The translations under genes were made by a program, and so were the position numbers. 64,000 nt of DNA from Clostridium magnum DSM 2767 (lineage in GTDB: Bacteria > Bacillota > Clostridia > Clostridiales > Clostridiaceae). Positions 26,819-36,691 of this stretch are shown here, piece by piece. Under the pieces are notes generated by a model. The model searched no databases. It had not been told where the DNA came from and was given only the letters and a program-made list of their open reading frames with translations. The DNA is taken from NCBI RefSeq assembly GCF_001623875.1, contig NZ_LWAE01000007.1, positions 62,001-126,000 of the forward strand, written 5' to 3'. The number at the start of each line of letters is the position of its first letter. Positions within the stretch are counted from its first letter, which is position 1.

Positions 26819-28072
26819 ATGGAGATACTTTCTACAGGGGAAAAGATTAAAAGAGCTAGAATATATAAAGGTTATACTTTGAAAGATTTATGTGAGGAAA
26901 AAATATCTGTTTCCAAAATGAGCTGCATAGAAAACGATAAGATTAAGCCAGAAGAATGGATACTTGATTTTATTGCAGAAAAGCTTCAAATTGATTCACG
27001 TTATTTAAAACAGGATATAAGAGATCAGGTAATTAAAAATGTTAAGGATATAGAGAAACACAGAAATTCAAATAAATATGAAGACTCATTAGAATACAAT
27101 TTAGCCTTTATAGAGGAATATTCTTATTATGATATATCCTTTGATATAATGCATTTACTTTTTAATTATTATCTTGATGAAAATAAAATTGAAAAGATAC
27201 AGCTTGTTATGTCAAAATATTACGATTACCTGCAAAAATGCTTTTCAGAAGAACGAGCTGCAACATATTATATGGATATAGCTAGATAATTCTTTAGCAC
27301 TAAAGAATTTACTCAAGCTGCTAATTACTATAATAATGTTAGAAAAGTTTCTAAAGATAATGGAGACTATACACTGCTTTCAAGAGCAACCTATAATGAA
27401 GCTGCTTGTCATCTAATGTTGCAAAGTTATGAAAAGGCTTATGAAATAGCATCAAAATTAATAGATCTTATGGATTATATAGAAAGTGATATAAAAAAAG
27501 CAGAAGCTTACCATATGATGGCTATACTTTGTTTAAGAAGAAATATGGATGACTTTGGAGTATATGAACAAAAGGCTTATGAACTATATGAAAACGACTT
27601 AGTGCATAAGTCACAGGCAATATATAATTACGCTGTGGTAATGTTTAGTCTTGGAATAAGGGATAAAGCCATAAGTTATGTAAGTAAAGCCCTTGAATGT
27701 TATCCAAAGGATAATAAGGAATTGCTTGTTAACTTTATGCTTATGAATATAAGCAAACTAATAGAAAATGGAGTTTTAGATAAGGCGCAAAGTATTTGTG
27801 ATGAAACTTTAGATTTTGCAATAAATCTAGATAATATAGTTTTTATTGAAAAGGCTTATTATTATAAGGCTCTAATTTTAGAAAAGGAAGGCAACCTTTA
27901 TTCTGCTGAGATGTATATGAATTTATCATTAGATGCGATGCTTAAGTTTGCTAATAATAGTCAGATATATAGAAGATACATGGAGATGGGTGATATGTAT
28001 CACAGAATGGGAAATGTACCTGAAGCCATAAAATACTTAAATTTTGCAATACAGTTAGAAAAGAAAATGTAG
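26819..28072 (+). pseudogene. XRE-TPR regulator interrupted by one in-frame stop
   Basis: A paralogue of the preceding regulator; it starts MEILSTGEKIKRARIYKGYT, close to MEILSLGEKIKRRRKELNMT. The reading continues through HTH and early TPR units until TAA at 27287-27289 (after YYMDIAR), then goes on in the same frame to 28072 as FFSTKEFTQAANYYNNVRK and further TPR units. The total would be about 417 codons, close to the 434 of its neighbour. So one base change explains the break, for example from CAA or a Tyr codon. A sequencing error or read-through cannot be excluded. ATG 26819 follows AGGTGAGGG. Confidence 0.82.
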
Positions 28073-28091
28073 CTTACAGATGCACTCGATG

Positions 28092-28328
28092 AAACTTGAA
28101 CTTATACCCGGTATTTCTAGGGTGCAGCTCTTATGCACTGTTAAGTATTTTAAGTTATCCCTAAAGCTCGCTGCCTAAGAAAATTAGTTAACTTAAATAA
28201 ACTCGCTTTGCTCAGACAGTATTTAAGTTAACTAATTTTCTAAGACCGCTTCGCTAAGGGCTAATTTAAAATACCTAAATGTGCTTTCAGAGCTACAACC
28301 TAGAATACCTAATATAAGTTCAAGTTTT
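28092..28328. repeat. F3 long-hairpin element, copy 3
   Basis: Ends are AAACTTGAACTTAT and ATAAGTTCAAGTTT. The paired arms carry AAAATTAGTTAACTTAAAT and its complement, and the apex is AACTCGCTTTGCTCAGACAGT. It follows the broken regulator gene directly. Confidence 0.82.
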
Positions 28329-28438
28329 ATTCGCAGCGATATTTATGCTATCATATTTTCTGTACTGTTAATAAATTCAAGTTAAGTTAGGTTTTGTCCA
28401 TATAACAAAAGATTAAAAAAAATATATAAGCAAACAGC

Positions 28439-28470
28439 AGAGACTAAAGGGTGATTTAGTTTCTTTTTTT
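28439..28470 (+). terminator. Rho-independent terminator
   Basis: A 10-bp stem AGAGACTAAA / TTTAGTTTCT with one G-U pair, followed by TTTTTTT. No gene precedes it directly; it would end transcripts coming through the F3 hairpin. Confidence 0.7.
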
Positions 28471-28494
28471 GTGTTCAAAATTAATAGTTTTGTA

Positions 28495-28679
28495 ATGAAG
28501 TGGAAACTTGAATCAGATGGGGTTTCAAATCCCACCTGATTCTTAGTTGAACGAATCCAGGGACGTAGCCGCTCGCAACGTACTCTTTGATAAAAGCAGA
28601 GAGCCCAAATCTCTGATTTGGTGTGAATCGCTTTCACACCATGCGTAGGGGGTATTAGAGCGGGTAGTCATCGGATAAA
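28495..28679 (-). repeat. F2 element, copy d
   Basis: A full copy on the minus strand. The right end ATGAAGTGGAAACTTGAATC is at 28495 and the left end, read as TTTTATCCGATGACTACCC, is at 28679. The internal hairpin has CTCTCTGCTT and AAGCGATTCACACC. It lies about 90 bases upstream of clpB. Confidence 0.88.
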
Positions 28680-28766
28680 AGTTATTAAGTAATATATTGA
28701 AAGAATTATAAAGATGATTATAATATATAATTAAGATTGGTATTGAAGTAAAGGAGGAGTTTTGAT

Positions 28767-31367
28767 ATGGATATAGATAAGTTAACTATAAAAGTTCAGC
28801 AATCTTTAAATGAGGCACAGCTTATAGCTGTGAGGCATAATCATCAGCAGATAGATGTTATTCACTTGTTTTCGGCTTTGATATCACAGGATGATGGGCT
28901 TATTCCTAATTTGTTTAGTAAAATGGGAGTTAATACAAGGCAGCTTAATAGTGAGACAGAAAGTGTTTTGAATAGAATGCCTAAGGTTATGGGGGAAGGT
29001 GCGCAGACAGCGTCACTTTATGCCACAAGAAGATTTGAAGATGTATTTGTAAAGGCAGAGAGTGTAGTTAAGAAGTTTAAAGACTCATATATAAGTGTAG
29101 AACATGTGATGCTTGGTATTATGGAAGTTAGATCTAGTGATGTTGAGGGTATTTTAAAGAAGGTTAATATTACTAGAGATGCTTTCTTAAGTGTATTGTC
29201 ACAGGTTAGAGGAAATCAAAGGGTTGATACTCAGGACCCGGAAGGTACCTATGAGGTATTAGTTAAGTATGGTAGAAATCTTGTGGAGGAAGCTAAGAAG
29301 CACAAATTAGATCCTGTTATAGGAAGGGATGAAGAAATAAGGAGAGTTGTTAGAATTCTTTCAAGGAGAACAAAAAATAATCCGGTGCTTATAGGAGAAC
29401 CTGGGGTTGGTAAAACTGCCATAATAGAGGGTTTAGCCGAAAGAATTGTAAGAGGAGATGTTCCCGAAGGCTTAAAGAATAAAGTAATATTCTCTCTTGA
29501 TCTGGGAGCCCTTATTGCTGGTGCTAAGTTTAGAGGGGAATTTGAGGAAAGACTTAAGGCAGTTCTAAAGGAAGTTGAAAATAGTGATGGAAGAATAGTT
29601 TTATTTATAGATGAACTTCATACAATAGTTGGAGCTGGAAAAACAGAAGGTTCTATGGATGCAGGAAATTTAATAAAGCCAATGCTTGCAAGAGGAGAAC
29701 TTCACTGTATAGGTGCTACAACCTTTGATGAATATAGAAAATATATAGAAAAGGATAAAGCCCTTGAAAGAAGATTCCAACCAGTACAGGTAGATGAACC
29801 TACGGTGGAAGATTCTATATCAATTTTAAGAGGTCTTAAGGAAAGATTTGAAATATATCATGGAATAAGAATTCATGACTCAGCTATAGTAGCAGCGGCT
29901 AAACTTTCTGATAGATATATAACAGAAAGATATCTTCCAGATAAGGCAATAGATTTGATAGATGAAGCTTGCGCTATGATAAGAACTGAAATAGATAGCA
30001 TGCCAACAGAAATGGATATGGTTAAGCGAAAGATATTCCAGCTAGAAATTGAGAAGGAAGCTTTATCTAAAGAAAAGGATACTGCTTCCCAGGAAAGACT
30101 TAATGCTCTTCAAAAGGAATTAAGCAACTTAAAGGATAAGGATAATGAAATGACAGCTAAGTATGAGAAGGAAAAATCTCATATAACTGAGGTCAGAAAT
30201 TTAAAAGAACAGTTGGATACTGCTAGAGGACAGCTAGAAAAGGCAGAAAGAGAATATGACTTAAATAAGGTTGCAGAGATAAAATACGGAGTTATTCCAA
30301 ATTTAGAGCAAAAAATTAAAGAAAAAGAAGAGACTCTAAAAGAAAATAATGAAAATGCAATGCTTAAAGAAGAAGTAACTGAACAGGAAATTTCACAGAT
30401 AATATCAAAATGGACTGGTATACCTGTGGCAAGACTTGTAGAAGGGGAAAGAGAAAAACTTCTAAGACTTGAAGATGAACTAGAAAAGAGAGTAATTGGT
30501 CAGAAAGAGGCGGTGACTGCGGTATCTAATGCAGTTATAAGAGCAAGAGCTGGAATGAAAGACCCGAGAAGACCAATTGGTTCCTTTATATTCCTAGGAC
30601 CTACTGGTGTTGGTAAAACTGAACTTGCCAAAACTTTAGCTAGGACTTTATTTGATAGTGAAGAAAATATAGTAAGAATAGATATGTCTGAGTATATGGA
30701 AAAGTATTCTGTTTCGAGACTAATAGGGGCACCTCCAGGATATGTAGGCTATGAAGAAGGTGGTCAGTTAACAGAAGCAGTAAGAAGAAAACCATATAGT
30801 GTTATACTATTCGATGAAATAGAAAAAGCACACGAAGATGTTTTTAATGTATTTCTTCAAATATTGGATGATGGAAGACTTACAGACAATCAAGGTAAAA
30901 CTGTAGATTTCAAAAACTGTATTATAATTATGACTTCTAATATAGGCAGCAGCTATCTTTTAGAAAATCAGGATAGCAGCAGTGTAGACCCTGCCATAAG
31001 GGATAGAGTAATGGGTGAAATGAAGCGTAGATTTAAGCCTGAGTTTTTGAATAGATTAGATGACATTATACTATTTAAGCCTTTAAGTACAGGGGAAATA
31101 AAATATATTATAGATATATTCCTTGAGGACATAAGAAAGAGACTTAGAGATAGAAATATTTCTTTAAATATTACCGAAGTGGCTAAAGAGCTTATGGCAA
31201 GGGAAGGATACGATCCTGTCTATGGTGCAAGACCACTTAAGAGATATATTGAAAATACTCTAGAAACTTCTATTGCGAAGAAGATAATTAAGGGTGACAT
31301 TTATGAAGGCTGCACTATAGAGGTGGATGCTAGAGGTGATGAAATTATAATAGAAGGTACAAAATAA
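28767..31367 (+). CDS. clpB: ATP-dependent disaggregase ClpB
   Basis: An 866-residue Hsp100 chaperone that rescues aggregated proteins with DnaK. The N-domain (residues 1-145) is followed by AAA-1 with Walker A GEPGVGKT (210-217). A coiled-coil middle domain (about 405-525) separates this from AAA-2 with Walker A GPTGVGKT (about 610) and the GYVGYEEGG pore loop. The long middle domain and absence of an IGF/L loop for ClpP separate it from ClpA/ClpC. AAGGAGG precedes the ATG. No CIRCE or CtsR box is visible upstream, so its heat-shock control is not explained by the sequence. A terminator follows. Confidence 0.95.
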   Translation: MDIDKLTIKVQQSLNEAQLIAVRHNHQQIDVIHLFSALISQDDGLIPNLFSKMGVNTRQLNSETESVLNRMPKVMGEGAQTASLYATRRFEDVFVKAESVVKKFKDSYISVEHVMLGIMEVRSSDVEGILKKVNITRDAFLSVLSQVRGNQRVDTQDPEGTYEVLVKYGRNLVEEAKKHKLDPVIGRDEEIRRVVRILSRRTKNNPVLIGEPGVGKTAIIEGLAERIVRGDVPEGLKNKVIFSLDLGALIAGAKFRGEFEERLKAVLKEVENSDGRIVLFIDELHTIVGAGKTEGSMDAGNLIKPMLARGELHCIGATTFDEYRKYIEKDKALERRFQPVQVDEPTVEDSISILRGLKERFEIYHGIRIHDSAIVAAAKLSDRYITERYLPDKAIDLIDEACAMIRTEIDSMPTEMDMVKRKIFQLEIEKEALSKEKDTASQERLNALQKELSNLKDKDNEMTAKYEKEKSHITEVRNLKEQLDTARGQLEKAEREYDLNKVAEIKYGVIPNLEQKIKEKEETLKENNENAMLKEEVTEQEISQIISKWTGIPVARLVEGEREKLLRLEDELEKRVIGQKEAVTAVSNAVIRARAGMKDPRRPIGSFIFLGPTGVGKTELAKTLARTLFDSEENIVRIDMSEYMEKYSVSRLIGAPPGYVGYEEGGQLTEAVRRKPYSVILFDEIEKAHEDVFNVFLQILDDGRLTDNQGKTVDFKNCIIIMTSNIGSSYLLENQDSSSVDPAIRDRVMGEMKRRFKPEFLNRLDDIILFKPLSTGEIKYIIDIFLEDIRKRLRDRNISLNITEVAKELMAREGYDPVYGARPLKRYIENTLETSIAKKIIKGDIYEGCTIEVDARGDEIIIEGTK

Positions 31368-31386
31368 GTTTCAACTGACTTTATTT

Positions 31387-31434
31387 CAAAAATGACACTA
31401 AGGTTATTGTTTACCTGGTGTCATTTTTATATTT
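31387..31434 (+). terminator. Rho-independent terminator of clpB
   Basis: The stem AAAAATGACAC / GTGTCATTTTT with a 19-nt loop, ending in a T-rich tract. Confidence 0.85.
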
Positions 31435-31572
31435 TAAGGACAATATAAAGAAGAATTGTTATATATTATTGTTTTTTTTACACTTAATACAACCTTTGTT
31501 AAACAATTGTATTTTCAATTATGCTATAATTGTAGGAAAGTTGAAACTAGAAGTATGTTAGGAGGAATAAAA

Positions 31573-32562
31573 ATGGCGATTTTAGTTTGTGGTGGGGCAG
31601 GGTATATAGGAAGCCATATGGCAGCTTACTTGAAAGAGCAAGGTGAAGAGGTAGTTATTTTAGATAATCTACAAAAGGGTCATAAAGCGGCAGTTGAAGC
31701 TTTGGACGGAAAATTATATATAGGTGATTTAAGAAATAGATCAATCTTGGATAAAGTTTTTACTGAAAATAAGATAGATTCCGTAATAGATTTTGCAGCA
31801 GATTCTTTGGTTGGAGAAAGTATGACTGATCCATTAAAGTATTTTGAAAATAATGTAGGTTCTACTATAAGTCTTTTAAGTGCTATGAAGGATCATAATG
31901 TAAAATACATAGTATTTTCATCTACAGCAGCAACCTATGGAGAACCTGAAAGTATACCTATAGTTGAAAGTGATAAGACTGTTCCAACTAATCCATATGG
32001 AGAGTCTAAGCTGTCAGTTGAGAAAGTTTTAAAGTGGTGCGATACTGCTTATGGTATAAAGTATACTGCCTTAAGATATTTTAATGCAGCAGGGGCTCAT
32101 ATAAGTGGAAAAATCGGAGAGGATCACAATCCAGAAAGTCATTTAATTCCTATAATACTTCAAGTAGCATTAGGCAAGAGAGAAAAAATAATGATATTTG
32201 GCGATGATTATAATACTGAAGATGGAAGCTGTGTAAGAGATTATGTTCATGTTACAGACTTAGCTTCAGCCCATCTATTTGCTCTACAGAGGTTAAAAAA
32301 TGGTGGAGAAAGTGCAATCTATAATTTAGGAAACGGAAAAGGATTTTCTGTAAAGGAAGTTGTAGAGGTTACAAGAAAGGTTACAGGAAGGGAAATAAAA
32401 GCTGAAGTTGCGGAAAGAAGAGCAGGAGATCCGGCGATTTTAATAGCTTCTTCAGAAAGGGCGAAAAAAGAGTTGGGATGGAAGCCCCAGTATGATTCAC
32501 TAGAAACCATAATAGAAACCGCATGGAACTGGCACAAAAATCATCCTGATGGATATCAATAA
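31573..32562 (+). CDS. galE: UDP-glucose 4-epimerase GalE
   Basis: A 329-residue short-chain dehydrogenase/reductase that interconverts UDP-glucose and UDP-galactose. NAD binding is shown by GGAGYIG (7-13) and the acidic residue at DNLQKG (31). The catalytic motif is SSTAATYG (116-123) with Tyr142 and Lys146 (PYGESK). The C-terminus has the usual [15 protein letters not shown] 31573 follows AGGAGGAAT; a reading extended 117 bases upstream lacks a ribosome site. It stands alone, so galactose for cell-wall polymers is as likely as galactose use. An F3 hairpin follows. Confidence 0.94.
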   Translation: MAILVCGGAGYIGSHMAAYLKEQGEEVVILDNLQKGHKAAVEALDGKLYIGDLRNRSILDKVFTENKIDSVIDFAADSLVGESMTDPLKYFENNVGSTISLLSAMKDHNVKYIVFSSTAATYGEPESIPIVESDKTVPTNPYGESKLSVEKVLKWCDTAYGIKYTALRYFNAAGAHISGKIGEDHNPESHLIPIILQVALGKREKIMIFGDDYNTEDGSCVRDYVHVTDLASAHLFALQRLKNGGESAIYNLGNGKGFSVKEVVEVTRKVTGREIKAEVAERRAGDPAILIASSERAKKELGWKPQYDSLETIIETAWNWHKNHPDGYQ

Positions 32563-32570
32563 GACATAGA

Positions 32571-32779
32571 GCGTAGGTATTGTTTGGCATGTCTCTTAGG
32601 CACCGTTAGCCATTTAAATCTATCTCTAAGGCTCGCCCCTAAGAAAATTAAAAAAATTAAATAAACTCGCTTACGCTCAGACAGTATTTAATTTTTATAA
32701 TTTTCTAAGGAGCTTCACCAAGAGCTAGCTATAAATGGCTAAATGTGCTGTCAGAGACACACCAAACAATACCTAACGT
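32571..32779. repeat. F3 long-hairpin element, copy 4
   Basis: A 209-nt near-palindrome. GCGTAGGTATTGTTTGG on the left pairs with CCAAACAATACCTAACGT on the right, and the apex is AACTCGCTTACGCTCAGACAG. It begins 8 bases after the galE stop codon. Confidence 0.85.
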
Positions 32780-32959
32780 AAATTTATGTTCTTTATTTGT
32801 ATTTTCACTAGTGCTTAATTAATGGATTCAAAATCCTGTTGACAACAATCTTATGTAATAAGTTGCTATTTAAACTATGAATATATAAATGAAAATAGCC
32901 AGCAACCTTGCTTTAATATAATTACCTAATACGAACTAATCTATATTTTGAATAATATG

Positions 32960-33000
32960 AATCCGCTTTCATATATTGGGAAATGTAAGCGGATTTACTT
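32960..33000. terminator. Terminator-like hairpin between galE and the LysE-type gene
   Basis: The stem AATCCGCTT / AAGCGGATT with a loop of about 18 nt. T-rich sequence follows on the plus strand. It lies 40 bases beyond the end of the minus-strand exporter gene. Confidence 0.65.
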
Positions 33001-33034
33001 TTATTGTTTTTTTAATTTTCAAAATAGTTATTGA

Positions 33035-33619
33035 TTAACGAAACAGTGAAACTGCACAATAGACAAGTAGAAGCGCCATAACAATATTAAAGACTTTATA
33101 ATGTTTTGCAAGAACTTTCTGAAATACAGAGCCAAACAACGACCAGCAGCAGGTTCCTACAAAGCCAAGGAAAGCAAGAATTACAGAAAAACTTGTAAGT
33201 ATGAACACAGATTTGTAATATGGTACGATGAATGTTGAAACGGTTGCAAGGCCATAAATAATAACGTTTGGATTGACGAACTGCAAAAGTAAGCCGGATA
33301 AAAATGTATTTGTACGCTTTTTAGGTTTGTCCTCACTGTTAGGTTTGCTCTTGTAGGTCTGCCATGCAAGCCATATCATATACGTTGCACCAACACAGGA
33401 CATAATTGATTTGATTGATGGGATAAAACTGTAGAGTGCCATACTAAAAATACTGCTTAAGGCAAATAGAATAAAGACGCCAAAGAATATGCCTACATTA
33501 AACATTATGCTCTTCTTAAATCCGTATCGGCTTGCATTTGACATTGACATAATAGTATTCGGTCCTGGAGCAAAGTTTGCAATAAGGACATAGGATAAAA
33601 ATGCTGTAAAATTTGGCAT
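33035..33619 (-). CDS. LysE/RhtB family amino-acid exporter
   Basis: A 194-residue membrane protein with six predicted helices. It shows the LysE-family marks NFAPGPNTIMSMSNA near the start and FLSGLLLQFVNPNVIIY near residue 110. The family exports amino acids or related compounds; the closest motifs are those of the cysteine/O-acetylserine (EamB-like) branch, but substrate cannot be fixed. AGGAGG precedes the ATG. It is divergent from an XRE-cupin regulator over a short region with inverted repeats. Codon use is less AT-biased than in neighbouring genes, which suggests acquisition from another genome. Confidence 0.88.
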   Translation of the reverse strand: MPNFTAFLSYVLIANFAPGPNTIMSMSNASRYGFKKSIMFNVGIFFGVFILFALSSIFSMALYSFIPSIKSIMSCVGATYMIWLAWQTYKSKPNSEDKPKKRTNTFLSGLLLQFVNPNVIIYGLATVSTFIVPYYKSVFILTSFSVILAFLGFVGTCCWSLFGSVFQKVLAKHYKVFNIVMALLLVYCAVSLFR

Positions 33620-33645
33620 GGATATTTACCTCCTAACCATTGTGT

Positions 33646-33713
33646 GATATAATGCACAAAAAGGATAATATATTATATCGTGCAGTATAATCATACTATT
33701 TGTGCGTTATATT
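33646..33713. promoter_or_regulatory. Shared control region of the exporter/regulator pair
   Basis: GATATAATGCACAAA (33646-33660) and the inverted TTTGTGCGTTATATT (33699-33713) flank a third, partial site (TTATATCGTGCA near 33673). They are likely operators for the XRE-cupin regulator and overlap AT-rich promoter sequence for both genes. Confidence 0.6.
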
Positions 33714-33736
33714 GTCAACAGGTTGGAGGGGATTTT

Positions 33737-34291
33737 TTGGAAAAACTTAATTTTATTATTGCTGAAAACTTAAAAAAGCTTCGTGCGGAAAAGATGCTTA
33801 GCCTTGACAATGTCTCAAAGCTGACCGGCGTAAGCAAAAGTATGCTAGGACAAATTGAACGTTGTGAAGTAAACCCTACTGTGTCAACGGTATGGAAGAT
33901 TGCAAATGGGCTTAAAATATCATGTACCCAACTTATGAGCATGCCAGAGGCTGACTTTGAAATCGTAGATAAGTATCAAGTGCAACCACTTGTTGAGGAT
34001 AACGGCAGGATTAAGATATTTCCTGTGTTCACCTTTGATAGCGCAAGGCGGTTTGAAATGTATTCTATTGAGATTGACACTAATGGCTATTTATCTTCAG
34101 AAATTCACCAACAAGGTACACAGGAATTCATTACTGTATTTTCTGGCAATCTTACTATGAGTATAAATGGTGAAGATTTTGTTGTAACAACAGGTAATTC
34201 CATACGATTTAAGGCAGACTGCCCTCATGCTTATCAAAATACCGATGATACAATTTGCTCATTAAGTATGGTTATTTACTATCCAATGTAA
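33737..34291 (+). CDS. XRE-type regulator with C-terminal cupin domain
   Basis: A 184-residue regulator. Residues 5-60 form a Cro/CI helix-turn-helix (SLDNVSKLTGVSKSMLGQIE). Residues about 105-180 form a cupin barrel (SEIHQQGTQEFITVFSGNLT, then CPHAYQN) that probably senses a small molecule. TTG 33737 has GGAGGGG 6 bases upstream; GTG 33680 in the same frame lacks one and overlaps the control region. It is divergent from the LysE-family gene, the classic layout of a local regulator and its exporter. Codon use matches that gene and differs from the surroundings. A strong terminator follows. Confidence 0.88.
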   Translation: MEKLNFIIAENLKKLRAEKMLSLDNVSKLTGVSKSMLGQIERCEVNPTVSTVWKIANGLKISCTQLMSMPEADFEIVDKYQVQPLVEDNGRIKIFPVFTFDSARRFEMYSIEIDTNGYLSSEIHQQGTQEFITVFSGNLTMSINGEDFVVTTGNSIRFKADCPHAYQNTDDTICSLSMVIYYPM

Positions 34292-34336
34292 AAATTAATA
34301 AGGTTAGGATAATGTAGCTTTAGAGGTTATTTGGAA

Positions 34337-34380
34337 CAAACATCCCCCTCTAGTATACTGATTCTAGAGGGGGGTGTTTT
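34337..34380 (+). terminator. Strong Rho-independent terminator
   Basis: The stem AACATCCCCCTCTAG / CTAGAGGGGGGTGTT followed by TTTT. It closes the XRE-cupin gene. Confidence 0.9.
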
Positions 34381-34417
34381 AGCTTATATTAATTAAGATC
34401 TTGCATATAGTTTTTTT

Positions 34418-34450
34418 ACTTGAACTTATCCCGGAGTATAAGTTCAAGTT
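34418..34450. repeat. F3 terminal remnant
   Basis: ACTTGAACTTAT-CCCGGAGT-ATAAGTTCAAGT. These are the two ends of F3 copy 3 joined without the long arms. It sits just beyond the end of the minus-strand gatD gene, where it may act as a terminator. Confidence 0.65.
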
Positions 34451-34468
34451 TTACCTAGAAATCCCATA

Positions 34469-35200
34469 TTAGCTTTTCTTACTCTCTCTTTTTATAATAA
34501 ATTCCTTTGCTTTAAGTTCAAAGCTGTCGTTTAGGGAATCTAGTTGCACTTCCCCATATTTTTTTGATAAAGCTGAGGATATTAATCTGTCTGCCAGCTC
34601 TGGGTTTTTGGAGAGTAGTGATCCGTGAAAGTATGTACAATAACAGTTTTTGTATATACAACCTTCATATCCATCTTCACCATTGTTTCCGTAACCAGCG
34701 ATTACTTTTCCAAGAGGCTTTAGGTTATCTCCTATATAGGTTCTTCCTGAGTGGTTTTCAAAACCCACATAGGTCTCATTAAATTCTTCATTGTGGATTA
34801 CAGTGTTTCCTATAAATCTAGTATCTCCACCTTCAGTATATATATCTAGTATTCCAAGGCCTTCAAGTTTTTCGCCATCAGGTGTAGTATAATATTTGCC
34901 AAGCAACTGATATCCACCACATATACATAGAAATACCTTTTCATCCTCAATGTATTCTGTTAAACCGGTTTTTTTAGCCAAGTTTATATCATCAGAAACA
35001 ATAGATTGTTCGTAGTCCTGACCGCCTCCAAAGAAGGTTATATCGTATTTAGATGGGTCAAAAGGATCACCTAGAGATAGATTTGTTACATTAACTTGTA
35101 TACCTCTTTGTTCCGCTCTATATTTTAAAATAAGAATATTTCCAAGGTCTCCATATACATTTAGCAGGTCAGGATATAAGTGACATATATTAAGTTCCAT
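34469..35200 (-). CDS. gatD: Lipid II isoglutaminyl synthase, glutaminase subunit GatD
   Basis: A 243-residue class I glutamine amidotransferase that frees ammonia for amidation of D-Glu in lipid II by MurT. The nucleophile Cys94 lies in FLCICGGYQLLG, and His192 in YFHGSLLSKNPELAD; both match the known GatD positions closely. GGAG precedes the ATG. It lies 16 bases after murT and is surely in the same operon. The pair acts on the cytoplasmic face of the membrane in peptidoglycan synthesis. Confidence 0.92.
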   Translation of the reverse strand: MELNICHLYPDLLNVYGDLGNILILKYRAEQRGIQVNVTNLSLGDPFDPSKYDITFFGGGQDYEQSIVSDDINLAKKTGLTEYIEDEKVFLCICGGYQLLGKYYTTPDGEKLEGLGILDIYTEGGDTRFIGNTVIHNEEFNETYVGFENHSGRTYIGDNLKPLGKVIAGYGNNGEDGYEGCIYKNCYCTYFHGSLLSKNPELADRLISSALSKKYGEVQLDSLNDSFELKAKEFIIKRESKKS

Positions 35201-35216
35201 TAAATTAATTCTCCTT

Positions 35217-36578
35217 TTACCACAATTTTTTTATGTATCCCTTGCTATTAAGGAACTTTCTGAAGTTTATCATAGCGGTATATGTAGCAAGGATATATAC
35301 TGTATTATTGTTGCAGCCTTTAATTTCTTTCAGGAGCTTTTCATAAGCTTCACAGATGACAAATTTATCAGGAGATAGACCAGCGATTTTAAGTCTTGCA
35401 GCCATGTCATAGAGTCTAATTCCTGAAACCATAGTTTTATCTATTTGGAGTGATGCAAGTTTTTCAAAGTTAACATCCCATATCCAGGATACATCTCTAC
35501 CATCTGCATAGTTGTCATTTAAAAGTACTGCAAGATCGAAAGTTCTTCTATCAAGGCTTATAGTATTTATTGCTTGGTCGTAACCTGCAGGATTTTTAAC
35601 TAACACTATTTTTACTTCTTTGCCCTCAATATTTATATTTTCTTGTCTGCCAAAGCTGCTTTGTTGCTTTCTTAAAGAATTAAATATTACTGAGTTTTCA
35701 AGTCCGCAAACTTTTGATACTGAGTAGGCACATAAAGCATTATATATATTATAGGTTCCAGGTTGGCTTATGTAACATTCCTTACCGTTTATTGTAACAA
35801 GAGAACCTTCTGGAGTTTGTTCTTTAATTTCATCTATAGTATAATCAAGTTCAGGTCTTTTATATCCACAATCTTCACAATAGAAATCTCCTAAATGATT
35901 ATATGTAATATAATTATACTTGTAAGGGCTTTTACACTTTTTGCAGAATTTTGCATCAGCGTTTATGTCTATAGTTTTATTGTTATCTAAGGCATAATTA
36001 AATCCGTAGTATATAGTTCTATTTGGAAGACCTAAATCGCCAAGAAGTGATTCGTCACCATTTAGTACTAAATTTGTAAGAGGGACCTTTTCAACACCTT
36101 GAAGAATTTTCTTTAAGGTAGTATATACTTCGCCATATCTATCTAGTTGATCTCTAAATAAATTTGTTATAGTTAGTACCTCGGGAGTTACGTATTCAGT
36201 AAAAAGAGGCACATTTGCTTCATCACATTCGATAACTGCGTATTTTGTTTCTGAACATTTGGAGAAGGTATAATGTTCTACGAAGGATGAAACTATACCA
36301 GGAAGCATGTTAGCTCCAGTGTTGTTTGTTATAACACATTTTCCACTATCCTTTAGCATATTGTATATCATGCTTGTTGTGGTGGTTTTTCCGTTAGTTC
36401 CTGTTACTAGTATAACTTTATAATCCATACAAACAGTTTTTAAAATATTTTCATCGAATTTTAAGGCAACTCTTCCAGGAAAATTGCTTCCGCCCTTGAA
36501 CAGAGTCCTAGATAGTTTTATTATTACTTTGGAGACTATAATACTAAAAAATGATTTTATATTAATTTTTGACACCAC
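35217..36578 (-). CDS. murT: Lipid II isoglutaminyl synthase, Mur-ligase subunit MurT
   Basis: A 453-residue Mur-ligase-like enzyme that activates the D-Glu carboxylate of lipid II with ATP for amidation. The P-loop GTNGKTTTT (60-68) is intact. A four-Cys zinc ribbon inserted in the central domain (CKKC ... CEDC, about residues 205-230) is characteristic of MurT. The DUF1727 C-terminal domain begins near residue 320. The start is a GTG; two consecutive GTG codons lie directly after AAGGTG, so the exact first codon is uncertain. gatD follows at 16 bases. Confidence 0.92.
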   Translation of the reverse strand: MVSKINIKSFFSIIVSKVIIKLSRTLFKGGSNFPGRVALKFDENILKTVCMDYKVILVTGTNGKTTTTSMIYNMLKDSGKCVITNNTGANMLPGIVSSFVEHYTFSKCSETKYAVIECDEANVPLFTEYVTPEVLTITNLFRDQLDRYGEVYTTLKKILQGVEKVPLTNLVLNGDESLLGDLGLPNRTIYYGFNYALDNNKTIDINADAKFCKKCKSPYKYNYITYNHLGDFYCEDCGYKRPELDYTIDEIKEQTPEGSLVTINGKECYISQPGTYNIYNALCAYSVSKVCGLENSVIFNSLRKQQSSFGRQENINIEGKEVKIVLVKNPAGYDQAINTISLDRRTFDLAVLLNDNYADGRDVSWIWDVNFEKLASLQIDKTMVSGIRLYDMAARLKIAGLSPDKFVICEAYEKLLKEIKGCNNNTVYILATYTAMINFRKFLNSKGYIKKLW

Positions 36579-36691
36579 CTTTTGTTAATTAAAGAAGGAG
36601 TTGCAGCAAATTACTTTTAACTCTTAAATATTATAATACATTATAACTTTTTTTGCACCAACAACATGAAGTTAAGCTAGGGAGGTAGAAA

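Noticed and set aside
28413-28637. A 74-codon minus-strand frame across the terminator and F2 copy d
   Set aside because: It covers the terminator and the F2 hairpins, and the reading is not preserved in other F2 copies.
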